Source: Triatoma infestans (lineage: Eukaryota > Arthropoda > Insecta > Hemiptera > Reduviidae). Taken from it: DNA of 64,000 nucleotides. The notes beneath the pieces were generated by a model that worked only from the letters and a program-made list of their open reading frames with translations, was not told the origin of the DNA and made no database searches. Positions within the stretch are counted from its first letter, which is position 1. Every line of letters begins with the position of its first letter. A program made the translations under genes and the position numbers. This document shows, in pieces, positions 1 to 10,240 of this stretch. The stretch lies in the NCBI GenBank assembly GCA_011037195.1, contig JAAEAF010001578.1, positions 114,268 through 178,267 on the forward strand, written 5' to 3'.

Positions 1-804
1 TGCGACCTATAAGCGTTAATTAATCTGTTTTTACTTTTTTTCACTTCGATATAGTTGTTACATTTTCATAAATCCGTTGCTGCAATTTTTTCAAGTGAAA
101 TCAGAAGAGAAGTACACCAATTAAAAGGCATTTGTTGGTGGAAACTACTAATTTGTATAATCTATCATAGCACAGTCTAGGAATACGAGCATCTCCCATC
201 CGTAGCATGACCAGCCACCAATTAATCAGTCTGACAAATACCTGAAACTCCAGATGAACCCTACCGGTTTCAATTCTAACTGTAGTGGAATCGTTTATCG
301 TATGATCTGATCCCACCGTGATACCACCAGATGTAGTGGAATCGTTTACTGTGATTCCTGAGGTCTGTAGTAGATGTCTTGAAGAGGGTGGAAGTTAGTT
401 TAGAGATTTTTGGAAGTTAGTGCTCGAATTATTAACACGGAATTGATAAAAATAGACTGTATTTGTACAATATTTTAAACGTGAGTAATGGTAACTATTA
501 ACAAGAAATACTTAGAAATAAATAGGAGATAAATAACTAATAAAGTTTGGTGACCAGCGATTTAGGTCAGTGGCCAGCCTTAGCGGTGCTTGCTTTGATG
601 TAAAGTATCGACCCTTGGTTTTGTTTGTTTGGCCGCGGCCTTGTCTTGAAGACAGCAGCCGGCTAGGCCACTAGTTATAAATTATTCTTTCTTTGTTATG
701 TGTTGTGAAGGTTTGATATTGCTATAACCCTGCCATGTCATTACATAACCAAGGCGCCAGGAGTTGTTCTGGGCAGCTGCAATAAGGATTTAAAAAAGTA
801 AATC

Positions 805-1120
805 TTAACTTTATCAAGTGAATCGACATAAGGAGCGGACCATACCTCCCCGCAATACATCACTAGCGACCATTAAGTCAAACAGCCTTCCTTTGGCTTC
901 CCAGGAGTCGGACTTACCCTTACACAGAATGCACTTAACCCTAGTTGACGCTGTCATACCTAATGCCTTGCTGTGGTCACTAGCTTTTTTAAACTTGCCA
1001 TTAGATGAAAAAATTACGCCTAAGTATTTGAATTCTTTGACGGTTTCAATCTTATTTTTATTATATAAAGCCTTCCTACATTTTCCCAGAAATCCTCCTT
1101 TACGGAAAGGAATATGCTAA
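805..1120 (-). pseudogene. Non-LTR retrotransposon RT fragment (C-terminal part)
   Basis: The minus strand is open here and reads a reverse-transcriptase thumb-type segment. It holds FRKGGFLGK, then IETVKEFKYLGVIFSSNGKF, then SDSWEAKGRLFDL and VASDVLRGGMVRS, ending in two stops near 805. The FKYLGV-F motif is the conserved block after the palm in CR1/RTE/I-type LINE polymerases. There is no palm (YADD) upstream, so this is a 5'-truncated relic. The longer plus-strand frame over the same bases is a shadow. The family position within non-LTR elements is inferred; that it is RT-derived is fairly secure. Confidence 0.7.
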
Positions 1121-1155
1121 TTTTATTCGCCAAGACTTATGACAATTCCTGGAGG

Positions 1156-1268
1156 ATGAGCCAGGAGAATGTCAGAATAAGAATGTGGTTCCAGCAAGAT
1201 GGTTGTCCCGAGCACTATGCCTTAATGAGGAGAAGAGAAGTGAATGAGATGTTCAGTAACCGCTGGAT
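1156..1268 (+). pseudogene. DD41D/rosa-like transposase fragment
   Basis: A short open segment reads FQQDGCPEHYALMRRREVN and then EMFSNRW. It lines up with the second catalytic aspartate block of the intact transposase at 52210-53286 (FQQDGAPPHWALNVREVL, then FPQRW). Only about 30 residues survive. Neither the first nor the third catalytic acid is present nearby, and the sequence runs into (AT)n. It is a relic of a relative of the 52-kb element and shows the family has been resident for some time. Confidence 0.6.
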
Positions 1269-1899
1269 ATATATATATATAATTTACTTAATAAAATGTA
1301 TAAAATATGTAATTTTCAGTTTAAAGTGATAAATTTCAAATATTTTTAAATAATTATATCATCATTTTCCTGTCGATTTATTTTCTTCAATTAAATATTA
1401 AATAAATAAGAATATTCTTATCAAAGTATTTTTCTCCAAAATAGACAAGAGAACTAGTTAAAAAAGGATTTAGAAAAGACTGATGACAACATATATCATC
1501 ATTAAAGTATTATTTTTCCTCGCGATGAAAGCAAGCGAAAGAACGAGGCATGTAAATCACCTGGGGTCTAGAATGGTTCTCTCCTTTAAACCTGTTTCTT
1601 TTTTTAACGACTCAACTTCTTTCTTTCAATACTCCCCTATATAATATATAATTGTTGGTCATTTATTATTTATATGAATAAAATTAAAATTTCTAACTAT
1701 AGATATATCATTTTATTAATAAATGTATGAAAACCGTTTATTAATTCGTTTCCAGTTTTTTGGGTAAGCTGAAAATAAATCATAAATCCCCTGATTTGAT
1801 ATTCATAATGTCATACTGCAATCCTAGTTGACATTCTTTTTTTGCACCAAATGTTTAGATTTCATAGTAATAACAAATAAGAGGACCGGAATTAGATCG

Positions 1900-2250
1900 A
1901 TGATGGCGTTGAAATGTATTTGGTGTGTTGTGTTGTATGTTTGTAGTAGCACGAGCGGTTTAGTAAAAGGGGCTTGTAAGTACGAGATGTTTAAGAGAGT
2001 GAAGTATTAGAAAATAAGAAAGTAGTCACCACTGCTAACAATAAATATATTCTATTGAAATAATAACTACAAGTTATTTGCAAAGATATTATAAACTTAT
2101 TAATATGCACTGATGCTAAGGGAGCGAAAAACAAGTGTTCTGCTTCGGTGTCTACAACAAACTGTCTATTGAAGGAATGCCTTCTAATTGTTATTTCAAA
2201 TCTTCCCCTGTGAGAAGAAGGGATACACAATGCTATCAAGTTCATGAACT
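1900..2250 (-). mobile_element. LTR-B family fragment
   Basis: Part of a repeat seen six times in the window. Shared landmarks are GAGCGGTTTAGTAAAAGG, TAGTCACCACTGCTAACAAT, a run ending CTTATTAATAT, and TGCCTTCTAATTGTT. In the opposite orientation at 22.1-22.7 kb the block ends just before TTGGTGCCAGCTG, which resembles an LTR followed by a primer-binding site, so the family is read as an LTR. This copy lacks one end. Confidence 0.5.
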
Positions 2251-2394
2251 CTAAAAGACAATAGTGAGTGGTCTTCTACATGAAATGTCCTTTAGGCAAG
2301 GGAATGTCACATATTTTCATCATTTTGATTTTTTTCAAATTAAATATATTTTTATATTTCTTGCATCCATCACATCGTATTGGACTAGTAAACG

Positions 2395-2520
2395 CAGTCC
2401 AGCAGTGCTGCCCTTAGATTTTCTCTTCCTAGGAGCCTCTACACCTCATTGTCGTTATCTATAACGAGAGAACACTATCCGGGAGCCGGCAATGCAGTGA
2501 GAAGGCGCAGATGTTGACGC
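2395..2520 (+). repeat. tRNA-derived SINE, body without tRNA head
   Basis: Matches the tRNA-unrelated body of the complete SINE at 33640-33878: CTTCCTAGGAGCCTCTACA, then ACGAGAGAACACT, then CCGGCAATGCA. The pol III promoter boxes are missing, so it is a 5'-truncated or eroded copy ending in GTTGACGC. Confidence 0.6.
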
Positions 2521-3268
2521 ACTTCAATTAATTAAATTAAATCAATAAAGATAAATAACAAATTAGTGTATGTCTGTGGAATCGGACATTGTTGCTGGTC
2601 CTCTGGAATCTTTGACCGACATAAGTGTTTCTTGTTTGATCAGATAGTAGGAAAATTTAAAAAAAAAAAAATAATAATGAATTAAATGTCAGAGAAGTGT
2701 ACAGATTAATCGTCAATGTGCAATGACCTGACTCCAAACTTAAACTGATTGCATAGCAAGTCCCGAGAGGGTGCCCCTATACCCAAGTCCTCACATACTG
2801 TGACGGCAATTTGGAGGTAAGTACTCCCCACTTAGAAGCCCACTAAATTCAATGTTTCAGTAAAAAAAAAATTTTTAAATAAAATTTAAGATTAATATAT
2901 TATGCAAGTTAGTAACCAAAATTAAAGTTAATCGTTAGAATATTGTGAGGAAATCACAGACAAAATGAAAAAAATCTGGTGTGATACACTCTCATACGAC
3001 TTTCTGTTACTCTTCTTAATACGACAAATTTTCTTTAAACTTCAAATCTAGCTCATATGACCTAAATAAAGATACAGTGGTGGGGGACAAGTGCCAACCA
3101 AAAGAACGGGCAGGTAGAGAATGATTACATTTAGAGATGCAGTAATGAGCTAACAAATTTGGATTTTAACGTTTCAGATTCCTCATAACTTTATATAAAC
3201 AATTTTAATTAGAAAAATGTTAATAAAATTGAAAGATTCATATTTGTGCAGTTTAAAGCAGCTTTTAA

Positions 3269-4042
3269 GCTAGGCGCTGACATGCAACTTTTGGTTGTGC
3301 AACAGTTTAGTTGCAAAAATGAGTCCTACACAGTTAAATGATAACGCGCGCACATGCAATTCTCAATTTAAGCAACTAAACAGTTTGTGTTTTGTCACAA
3401 ACTAAACGATTGCGCAACTACGTGCGATTGTTTTGTACCATACAGGTTTTAATGTGTCTGCGCACACTTGTGACCAACAGTTGCAACCTTAGTACGTTTA
3501 GTGCTCACAGCTAAAATAAAACTGGGGAAAATGCCAGTCTGATAGTAGGTACACTAGAGTCTATGAAACTCAATTTATATTTTTTCGTATTGCCAGGAAA
3601 TTGACTCTTGTGGTGACGTGAAGTATTTTACAAAGTAATCTCTTGCTGCTGACCCACCATGAGTACCATGAATATTTGTGGCATTCATATTACTGAGGAT
3701 ACATTCATATAATGTATCTTCGTATTTTACACAATCTCTTTGTCGCACAACTTTTCCGGGTAAGAACGTAAGTCTTGATATAGTTTATGAAACTGTCCTA
3801 TTAATAATCGTTGTGACATGATTGGATGTATCCACTATTTCTTCTTTCTCCGTTATAATTCACGAGCACAAATCGACGGTAGTTCGTAGAAGTTCATCTT
3901 AAAACTGAATCGTTTAATTGCATGTGTGCTAAGGTGATGGCACATGACGGTTTAGTTGCATATGTCTGCGCACTTCGTCATTCGCCGATCAAACTGTTGT
4001 GCAACTATTGCAAAACTTAAAAATTGCATGTCAGCGCCTAGC
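3269..4042. mobile_element. MITE-like DNA transposon with 19-bp TIRs
   Basis: The ends are inverted: GCTAGGCGCTGACATGCAA at 3269-3287 and its complement at 4024-4042. Subterminal words such as AACAGTTTAGTTGC, AACTGTTGTGCAAC and TGTCTGCGCAC recur in both orientations inside. No coding frame is present, so it is non-autonomous. TAA lies just outside both ends, one base offset on one side, which would suit a PIF/Harbinger TWA target, but this is not decisive. Confidence 0.65.
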
Positions 4043-4287
4043 CGTAATACCAAGTTTAAAAAAAAATGGTTGTAACCGTTTTAGAGAAAAATTAAAAAAT
4101 AATACCAAAAACTTAGTCACTAAAATCGCATTTCCGGTAAAACGATTTCCTTCAAATTTGAAATTCTATCAACATAATGCATCAGCATAATAATATTATG
4201 CAGGTGGTAAAACTTATATGAAGTGGTATTTTAGAGGAAAGCATATAAAGAAACAGTTGGGTAGTTGGTTCTGCAGAGCTGGTAAGC

Positions 4288-4583
4288 ATCAGAGACATTT
4301 TCCCTGATATCTGCTTCTTCTTTTTTTGTGGTAATCGACCGGTTTCGAGCGTTCGCCCATGTTCAGGATGCGTTTGTGAAACAGTGTGATAAAACAGACT
4401 TGCACAGAGTAAATTCAGTTTATACACTAAGCTTACACATTACGAGTGTGTAAACAGAATTTACTCTGTGCAAGTCTGCGTTATCACACTGTTTGACTAA
4501 CGCATCCTGAAGATGGGCAGACGCCCGAAACTGGTCCGATGACCACAAAAAGAAGCAGGCTATCATGGAAAAAATGTCTCTGA
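4288..4583. mobile_element. Palindromic element with hammerhead-like arms
   Basis: A ~296-bp imperfect palindrome bounded by ATCAGAGACATTTTCC and its complement. Each arm holds GCATCCTGAAGATGGGC / GCCCGAAAC / GGTC...GATGACC (right arm 4501-4545; left arm on the minus strand, 4331-4372). The centre is near 4435. A single-arm copy is at 11640-11815. CTGAAGA, a GC stem, GAAAC, a short palindromic stem III and GATG pairing to the upstream CATC together mimic a type I hammerhead ribozyme core, apart from one extra base after CTGAAGA. Penelope-like retroelements are known to carry such motifs in terminal repeats that can be inverted. Confidence 0.6.
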
Positions 4584-4876
4584 TAACGCAACTGTTCCCC
4601 CAAAACCCCAGAAAAATGTTTCAAATAAATGTGATAGGTATTTATGTGTATAGTTAGTATACAAAGTTTAATAAAAAAGGTTGGAACCGTTTTTGAGAAA
4701 ATCACGAAAAACTGAGAAAAAAAAAAACATTCAAGTAAGTTGTACTTTCGGTTGATGGACATTGCTCGAAATCTTTGTGTCTGATGCAGTAGATGTGGCC
4801 TGGAAATGGAAAATCAAGTTTGAACTTTCTATACAACTTTTCGTTTTTGTGATATTCTGTTAATACACACATATAA

Positions 4877-5746
4877 TGGGTATGATCGAGGAGAGAAAAG
4901 GGTTTGGTTCAGATTAATAAACTAGATATGGCTGAACTCTGTATAATGAAGAAGAGACACTGACTGCCTGGACTTTACACTAAATTAATGGTAGAGAAAT
5001 AAAGAGTAAGGTAGATGACACGTTGTGACTGCCGAGTGAAGTCTGCTATATATATCACTTGTATATCTCCCGTCGCTGTATTTAAGCAGTTTCTCCCACT
5101 CTAGTCCGAGACAGTGGTCCTGTCATTTTTGTCTCTCTCTCTCTCTCTCTCTCTTTGCTAATCACCCCTCTCTTTGTGAAATGTTATTGGTGTGTTGAGT
5201 TGTAGGTAGTGGTAGCTTGTAGTGGCTTGAGCGGTTTTGAAAATGGGCTTGTGAGTATATATGTTTAAGAGAGAGAAATATCAGAAATAAGAAAGTAGTC
5301 ACCACTGCTAACAATAAATATATTCCATTAAAATAATAACTACAAGTTATTGCAAAGAATGTATTAACTTATTAATATATTGAGGAACTGGCACTGATGC
5401 TAAGAGAGCGAAAAACAAGTATTCTGCTTGAATGTCTAATACAGACTGTTCTTGTTTGAATGCAAAACGCAGACTAAATGAAAGAATGCCTTCTAATTGT
5501 TAGTTCAAATCTTTTCAAATAATGCTGGTATGTCTGGAGAAAGTGTATTGTCTTATCCTAACTGTTACTTGTCCCTTTGTCTCTTGGTTTGCATTGACCT
5601 AAATTATAGTACCTGGCTCTTTCCCCTTCACTAAAATACACTGTTTGAACTGGCTAAAATTAACAAAAAATTATTTTACTAAACTATTTTCAAAATTCTT
5701 ATTCTCTTTCATTTGTTTCTTCCACTAAATTTGGATCCTATTACTT
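4877..5746 (-). mobile_element. LTR-C copy inside HEL microsatellite, itself holding LTR-B
   Basis: The left end (TATAATGGG...) and right end (GGATCCTATTAC) match the boundaries of LTR-C copies at 43860, 45665 and 50536. Internal words shared with them include GCTGAACTCTGTATAATGA and GACTGCCTGGACTTTACAC. CA-rich microsatellite lies on both sides, so the insertion is in the HEL microsatellite and a target duplication cannot be told apart. A second LTR interrupts it at about 5165. Confidence 0.6.
5165..5720 (-). mobile_element. LTR-B copy nested in LTR-C
   Basis: Begins TGTGAAATGTTATTGG and ends near TTCTTCCACTAAAT, matching (inverted) the 22120-22667 copy over most of its length. It includes GTAGTCACCACTGCTAACAA and GCACTGATGCTAAGAGAGCG. 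It is one of the two fullest copies. The LTR-C tail (GGATCCTATTAC) resumes just after it. Confidence 0.55.
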
Positions 5747-6194
5747 ACACACACACACACACACACATATACAGACCTTTTGCTAAAAACATTTTTTTTT
5801 CGAACTCAGGCACCCTCAAATATTTATTTCCGGTGAAAACTCAATTTTCAAAAATCTGGCACGAAAGGCAATAACTTCCTTTTATTAGGAATAAGAGAAA
5901 ATAAACACGTGAATTCGCGAATTCTGTTGACAGATTTTGATTGAAATTTTAATCTATTATTGACTTTAATTGAAAACTTTAGATCCATAAACACTGTAAA
6001 AGGTTTTTCTTTACCCTCAAGTGAAGTAAGTATATCATCAATACACTCACTGTACAGACATGTTCAAATTGGCAAGCAACACTGGCAACCCAAGTAAATA
6101 CAGTTCAGTATTTCCTGAAAAGTCTTCTCTAAATATATTTAGAGAGATACTTCTAAAAGCATTATCGAATATATCTTTTTATAGAATATATTTT

Positions 6195-7345
6195 ATATTT
6201 TCGAAATAAATTGAGTTTTTACAGTTACATGCATGTTTCAGGGGAATAAAAAAAAAAAATGTTTTTTAGCGAATGAGCTGTATGTGTGTGTTTGTGTTGG
6301 AACCAAAAAATCTCAAAGACGAAAAAACGCTGGAAGCTCCAAACTTAGTATTCCACTGATGTATTACAATTATTATTATTATTTGTCTGTGGGGATGGAC
6401 CAAACCCTACGCTATCCAAAGCCCCACTGGGCCCATATAGCTACCCCAAGAAAAACAACTAACAAACCGGGTCTTGTACAAATATCCAGACCCAGGAATA
6501 ATCCATCCAAGATTCACCACGATCCGAACAAATCGGACAATAACCTTTAAGGGAAAATAGCCTAAGCTCTTCCACAGATATCTTGCTCCGATCAAAGGTC
6601 CTGAACCTAATCTCCTCACAACCTAATTATCAGGTATCGCACCAGACGGACCCACCCAATCTTGACCAATCTTCTTCCCTAGAAGGTAATCTAACTCTGT
6701 AAGAATGCTCGAAAACAAAAGTCCTTAACATTCTGTCAAAAAAAAAACCTATAATAGGAACCTTCAAAAGCATCTCGCGATGAATAGTAGAATGACCATA
6801 TCGCTTAACCTGGCTGTTTAATTCTATAACAGGCTTTCATTGCCACAGTTGTCACTTGTCACTTCTACAAAGAGCGGTGGGATTCGCAAATAAAGTCTCC
6901 ATTGCAGCTGGTTGGCGTGGTCCGTATCGCACCGGTCACCGTCAGACAAGTCAAACGTTGAATATTCTCAAGCAGTAGTCTAGCGGATCTTATCTCAATG
7001 CGATGCCACCACACAACAGCCGCATATAACAACATAGGTTTAATAACTAAATTCCATTTATGTATCATCACCGTATCTGATATACGTCGATTTCAGTCGA
7101 AATCCATGAACCGGAAGTGCTTATTTACTGATTTTTTTTTTTTTTTAAATTTTTTCGTGACTTTCTCAAAAATGGCTCCAATGATTTTCTTAAATCATCC
7201 AATGACTTTGTATAAAATCTACGTCCGTCACTATTATTTGAAACATTTTGCCTAGAAAATGTTTTATGCGGTGCCTCGGAGGGGAGGGGTTAATAAAACT
7301 AAGCTTTTCTCTAAAGTTTCATTTCATTAAAATTTATGATTCTAC
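6195..7345 (+). mobile_element. HEL copy split by a LINE insertion
   Basis: HEL microsatellite-end sequence (TTTTCGAAAT...; (TG)n; CAAAGACGAAAAAACG) runs to 6364. Its monomer (AAATCCATGAACCGGAAGTGC, then TCTCAAAAATGGCTCC) resumes at about 7075. The hairpin end is missing. The intervening 695 bp are a minus-strand LINE. Confidence 0.65.
6365..7059 (-). mobile_element. LINE 3' fragment (RT C-terminus plus 3' end), internally deleted
   Basis: On the minus strand, 7050-6870 reads KWNLVIKPMLLYAAVVWW, then LLENIQRLTCLTVTGAIRTTP, a well-known post-palm block of R1/jockey-type polymerases. Then 6620-6400 reads LKVIVRFVRIVVNLGWI and GSGYLYKTRF, matching the 3' end of the LINE at 48300-49580. RNase H between them is mostly deleted. 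The 3' tail is (AAT)n, seen as ATTATTATT on the plus strand. ATGTAT occurs at 6359-6364 and 7060-7065 as a candidate target duplication. Confidence 0.75.
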
Positions 7346-7713
7346 TACCATGATACACTGCAGTGCTAGAATTCCAAACTGAAAAAACTGGTTTCTTTAA
7401 AGAAACCAGAAGAGCGATTTTACAGAAATGGAAGGGGAATTTTCTCGATAACGCATATACAACGACTTTCTTTAAACTTTCGAATGTTAACTGCACAAAT
7501 AAAAAAAGTATCACTTTTTATTTTAAACTGCCGCTACAAAGCTTTGTTAGTTGAGACAGGGGGCGCTACCAAACTCAGGTACACATGTGTAAATCAGAAC
7601 ACCTTCTTTTTTTTTTATGATGGCTATCTCAACTAAACGTTTGTAAACATTGGACATTTTAAAGAGCTTTTTTTCCTTTAAAATATATTAATTGCCAAAA
7701 AAAAAAAAAAAAA

Positions 7714-8566
7714 ATCTGGTGTGAAACACTCACACAACTTTCTCTTACTCCACTTCTCAAAATTATAATTGACAAAATTTTATAGTCTTGTGTACCAAAT
7801 TTAATTAAATTTCTTCGAAAACTGAAAAAACTGTCCAATTAAATAAACCGCACTTCCGGTTTACTAATTTTCCTTGAAACTCGGAATGTTGGCCATTTAT
7901 TTATTTCTAATTAAGTAATTTTGTTTGGATGATAGAATTGTATAATCAACTATGACAGACTTTAGAGAAAAACATAACCCCAACCCTCCGCCCTTCCTCC
8001 AAAAGTGCCCTTAAATGAATTTTCCCAGAGAAATGTTTTCAATAAAAGTTAGAGATCTTTGTATGTTTTAGTTTATATAAGAAGTTTCAAGAAAATCGTC
8101 GGAGACATTTTGTGAAAAATCGCGAAAAAGTGAAAAAATCATTTACTAATGTAAACGCACTTTCGGTTATCCGATTTTTTTTGAAACTCGGAATTTTAAC
8201 AACATATTCAATTCTAATTAACATTATTTAGATGACAGAATTGTTTAATAAATGGAAATAGCAATTTAGATGAAAACCTAACCCCACCCCACTTAAGAAG
8301 TGCCCTTAAATGAATTTTCCCGGAGAAATGTTACAAATAAAAGTTGTAGCTAGCTGTTAGTATGTGTAGTTGATATAACAAGTTTGAAGAATATCGTTGG
8401 AGTCATTTTTGAGAAAATCGCAAAAACGTAAAAAAAACAACTAGTAAAGTGGTACTTCCGGTTGAGGAATTTTGACAGATGACCCACTGACGGATCACGT
8501 GCTGATAACTAAACGGAATATCAAGTTTTAACTTTCTACGATTTTTCGTTTTTGAGCTATGCTGTT

Positions 8567-8600
<34 letters not shown>

Positions 8601-8980
8601 TAGACACAGACCATTCCTAAAAACCACTTTTTTGTACTCAGGGGACCTCAAAACGGATATTTCCGGTGAAAACTGAATATCGAACATTGGACACGATTAA
8701 AATACTTCCTCTTAATAGAGGATTATTGTTTACTTTCCCTGACTTACTAGGGAGAAGGAACGTAAAAATACTTCCCTCATTATTAGGATTAAGGGAAGTA
8801 ACCATACTTCCTCTTACTAGGGAGTAAGGGAAGGGTAACATTTAAAAACTTCCTCTTACTAGGAGTAAGGGAAAGTAACAATACTTCCTCTTACTAGGGA
8901 GTAAGGGAAAGTAACAATACTTCCTCTTACTAGGGAATAAGGGAAAGTAATTAGAAATGTGATGTTTCACACCAGATTTA
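7714..8980 (-). mobile_element. HEL copy with amplified palindrome end
   Basis: Starts with the hairpin end (ATCTGGTGTGAAACACT, then ACTTTCTCTTACTCC), followed by monomers carrying CTTCCGGTT words near 7852, 8160 and 8455. The CATA/CA microsatellite is at 8568-8600 and the CCGGTGAAAACTG block near 8665. The palindrome end is not single: from 8698 to 8950 it is repeated about seven times. A second hairpin end (GATGTTTCACACCAGATT) follows at 8957-8980. No coding frame. Confidence 0.75.
8698..8950. repeat. Tandem array of HEL end units (~36 bp, about 7)
   Basis: Units read ATACTTCCTCTTACTAG then GGAGTAAGGGAAAGTAAC. Each is itself a near-palindrome (CTTACTAG/AGTAAG). The last three units are almost identical and the first are more diverged, suggesting growth at the outer side. 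Other HEL copies have a single unit. Confidence 0.85.
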
Positions 8981-9140
8981 TTTTTATATTTCTGCGCCCA
9001 ATGTCCTAGGATTTATTTAACCAATATTTAATGTGATGCATAAATTTTATTTGAAATAAAGGCAACGTTCACAAGAATTTTATTTGATAAGATTTTTTTT
9101 TTTTTTGTGAACTCATTTGGGTGATATTTTATTCATTTTT

Positions 9141-10240
9141 ACTTTCTCTTACTCCTATTAGGAGGAAGTATTTTAATCGTGTCAAATTTTCGATAACGAG
9201 GTTTCACCAGAATTATCCGTTTTGCGGTCCCCTGAATACAAAAAAGGTGGTTTTAAGCAAATGGTCTGTGTGTGTGTGTGTGTGTGTGTTGTGGTGTGTG
9301 TGGTGTGTGTGTGTGGGTAATGTGGAACAAGCTTAGCTCAAAAGCCAGAAACCGTAGAAAGTTGAAAACAATGAATTCCGTTTAGGTATTCACCATGGGA
9401 AATTCTTGGGAACAGTTAAACATTAATCTGTTAAAAATTCTCAAAAACCGACAAAGTCCACTTTTAACTAGTTGTTTTTTTTTATGTTTTTTGCGATTTT
9501 CTCAAAAAAATGGGGCTACGTCGATTTTTCTTTAAAAAAAACTAGAAAACCATCAACCCAAACATACAAAGCGCTACTGAAAAAAACGTTTTATTTGGAA
9601 ACATTTCTCCGGCAAAAAAATGCCATTGAAGGGCACTTTGGGGGGAGGGGTGGGGTTGGTTTCCAACTGAAAGTTGCTATTGCAGTTAATTAGAATTTGT
9701 GTCAATCTAAATAATGTAATTGAATTAATATATTGTTGAAAATCGTTTTCCCAAAAAAAAATCCGGATTAACCCGGAAGTGCGGTGTACTTAAAACCACT
9801 TTATAAATGGATTTATCCACTTTTACGCCCAATTTCTCAAATAATGGCTCCGGGACGATTTTTTTTTTTTTTTGCACACTTCGTATATAAACACTAAAAA
9901 CATCAAAAGATCTACCAAACTTTTTATTTAAAACATTTCCTGGGAAAGTTTCTTTTAAAGGCATTTAGGAGGAGGGGGGTGGGGTTAGATTTTCATCAAA
10001 GTGCTATCCTAGTTGGATTATACAATTCTATCCATCCCACATTACGAAATAAATGGGTTGCCAAAATTCTAAGTTTCAAGAAAATTAGTAAACCGGAAGT
10101 GCGCTTTTACTGAACAAGTTTTTTCCGTTTTCGATGAATTTCATTAAATTTCGTACACAAACTATAAAATTTATCAATTATCATTTTTGAGAACTGGAGT
10201 AAGAGAAAGTTGTGTGAATGTTTCACACCAGATTTTTTTT
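9141..10240 (+). mobile_element. HEL copy, near complete (archetype)
   Basis: Starts ACTTTCTCTTACTCC with the complementary GGAGGAAGT, then the TCGTGTCAAATTTTCGATAA block, then (TG)n at 9267-9315. Three monomers follow, with CGATTTTCTC / TTCTCAAATAATGGCTCC. It ends with GGAGTAAGAGAAAGT, TGTGTGAATGTTTCACACC and AGATTTTTTTT. Neither end shows an evident long target duplication; T-runs flank both. Several short frames here are low-complexity by-products. Confidence 0.8.

Larger units (their letters stand above)
2967..5904 (-). mobile_element. HEL copy, degenerate, split by nested insertions
   Basis: Pieces of one minus-oriented HEL element can be followed across 2.9 kb. The hairpin end (ATCTGGTGTGATACACTCTC) is at about 2967-3010. 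Monomer sequence with TTTCCGGT is at 4043-4287. A second monomer with TTTTTGAGAAAATC and TTTCGGTTG is at 4584-4876. The microsatellite and palindrome end (TTTCCGGTGAAAACTC to AATAAGAGAAAAT) is at 5746-5904. The intervals between are filled by a TIR element, a palindromic element and LTRs. Reading them as one split copy is inference from the order and orientation of the pieces. Confidence 0.55.

Noticed and set aside
9121..9336. Frame rich in V-C repeats (VCVCVCV)
   Set aside because: Translation of the (TG)n microsatellite of a HEL element; the same occurs at 8403-8687 and 60311-60679.
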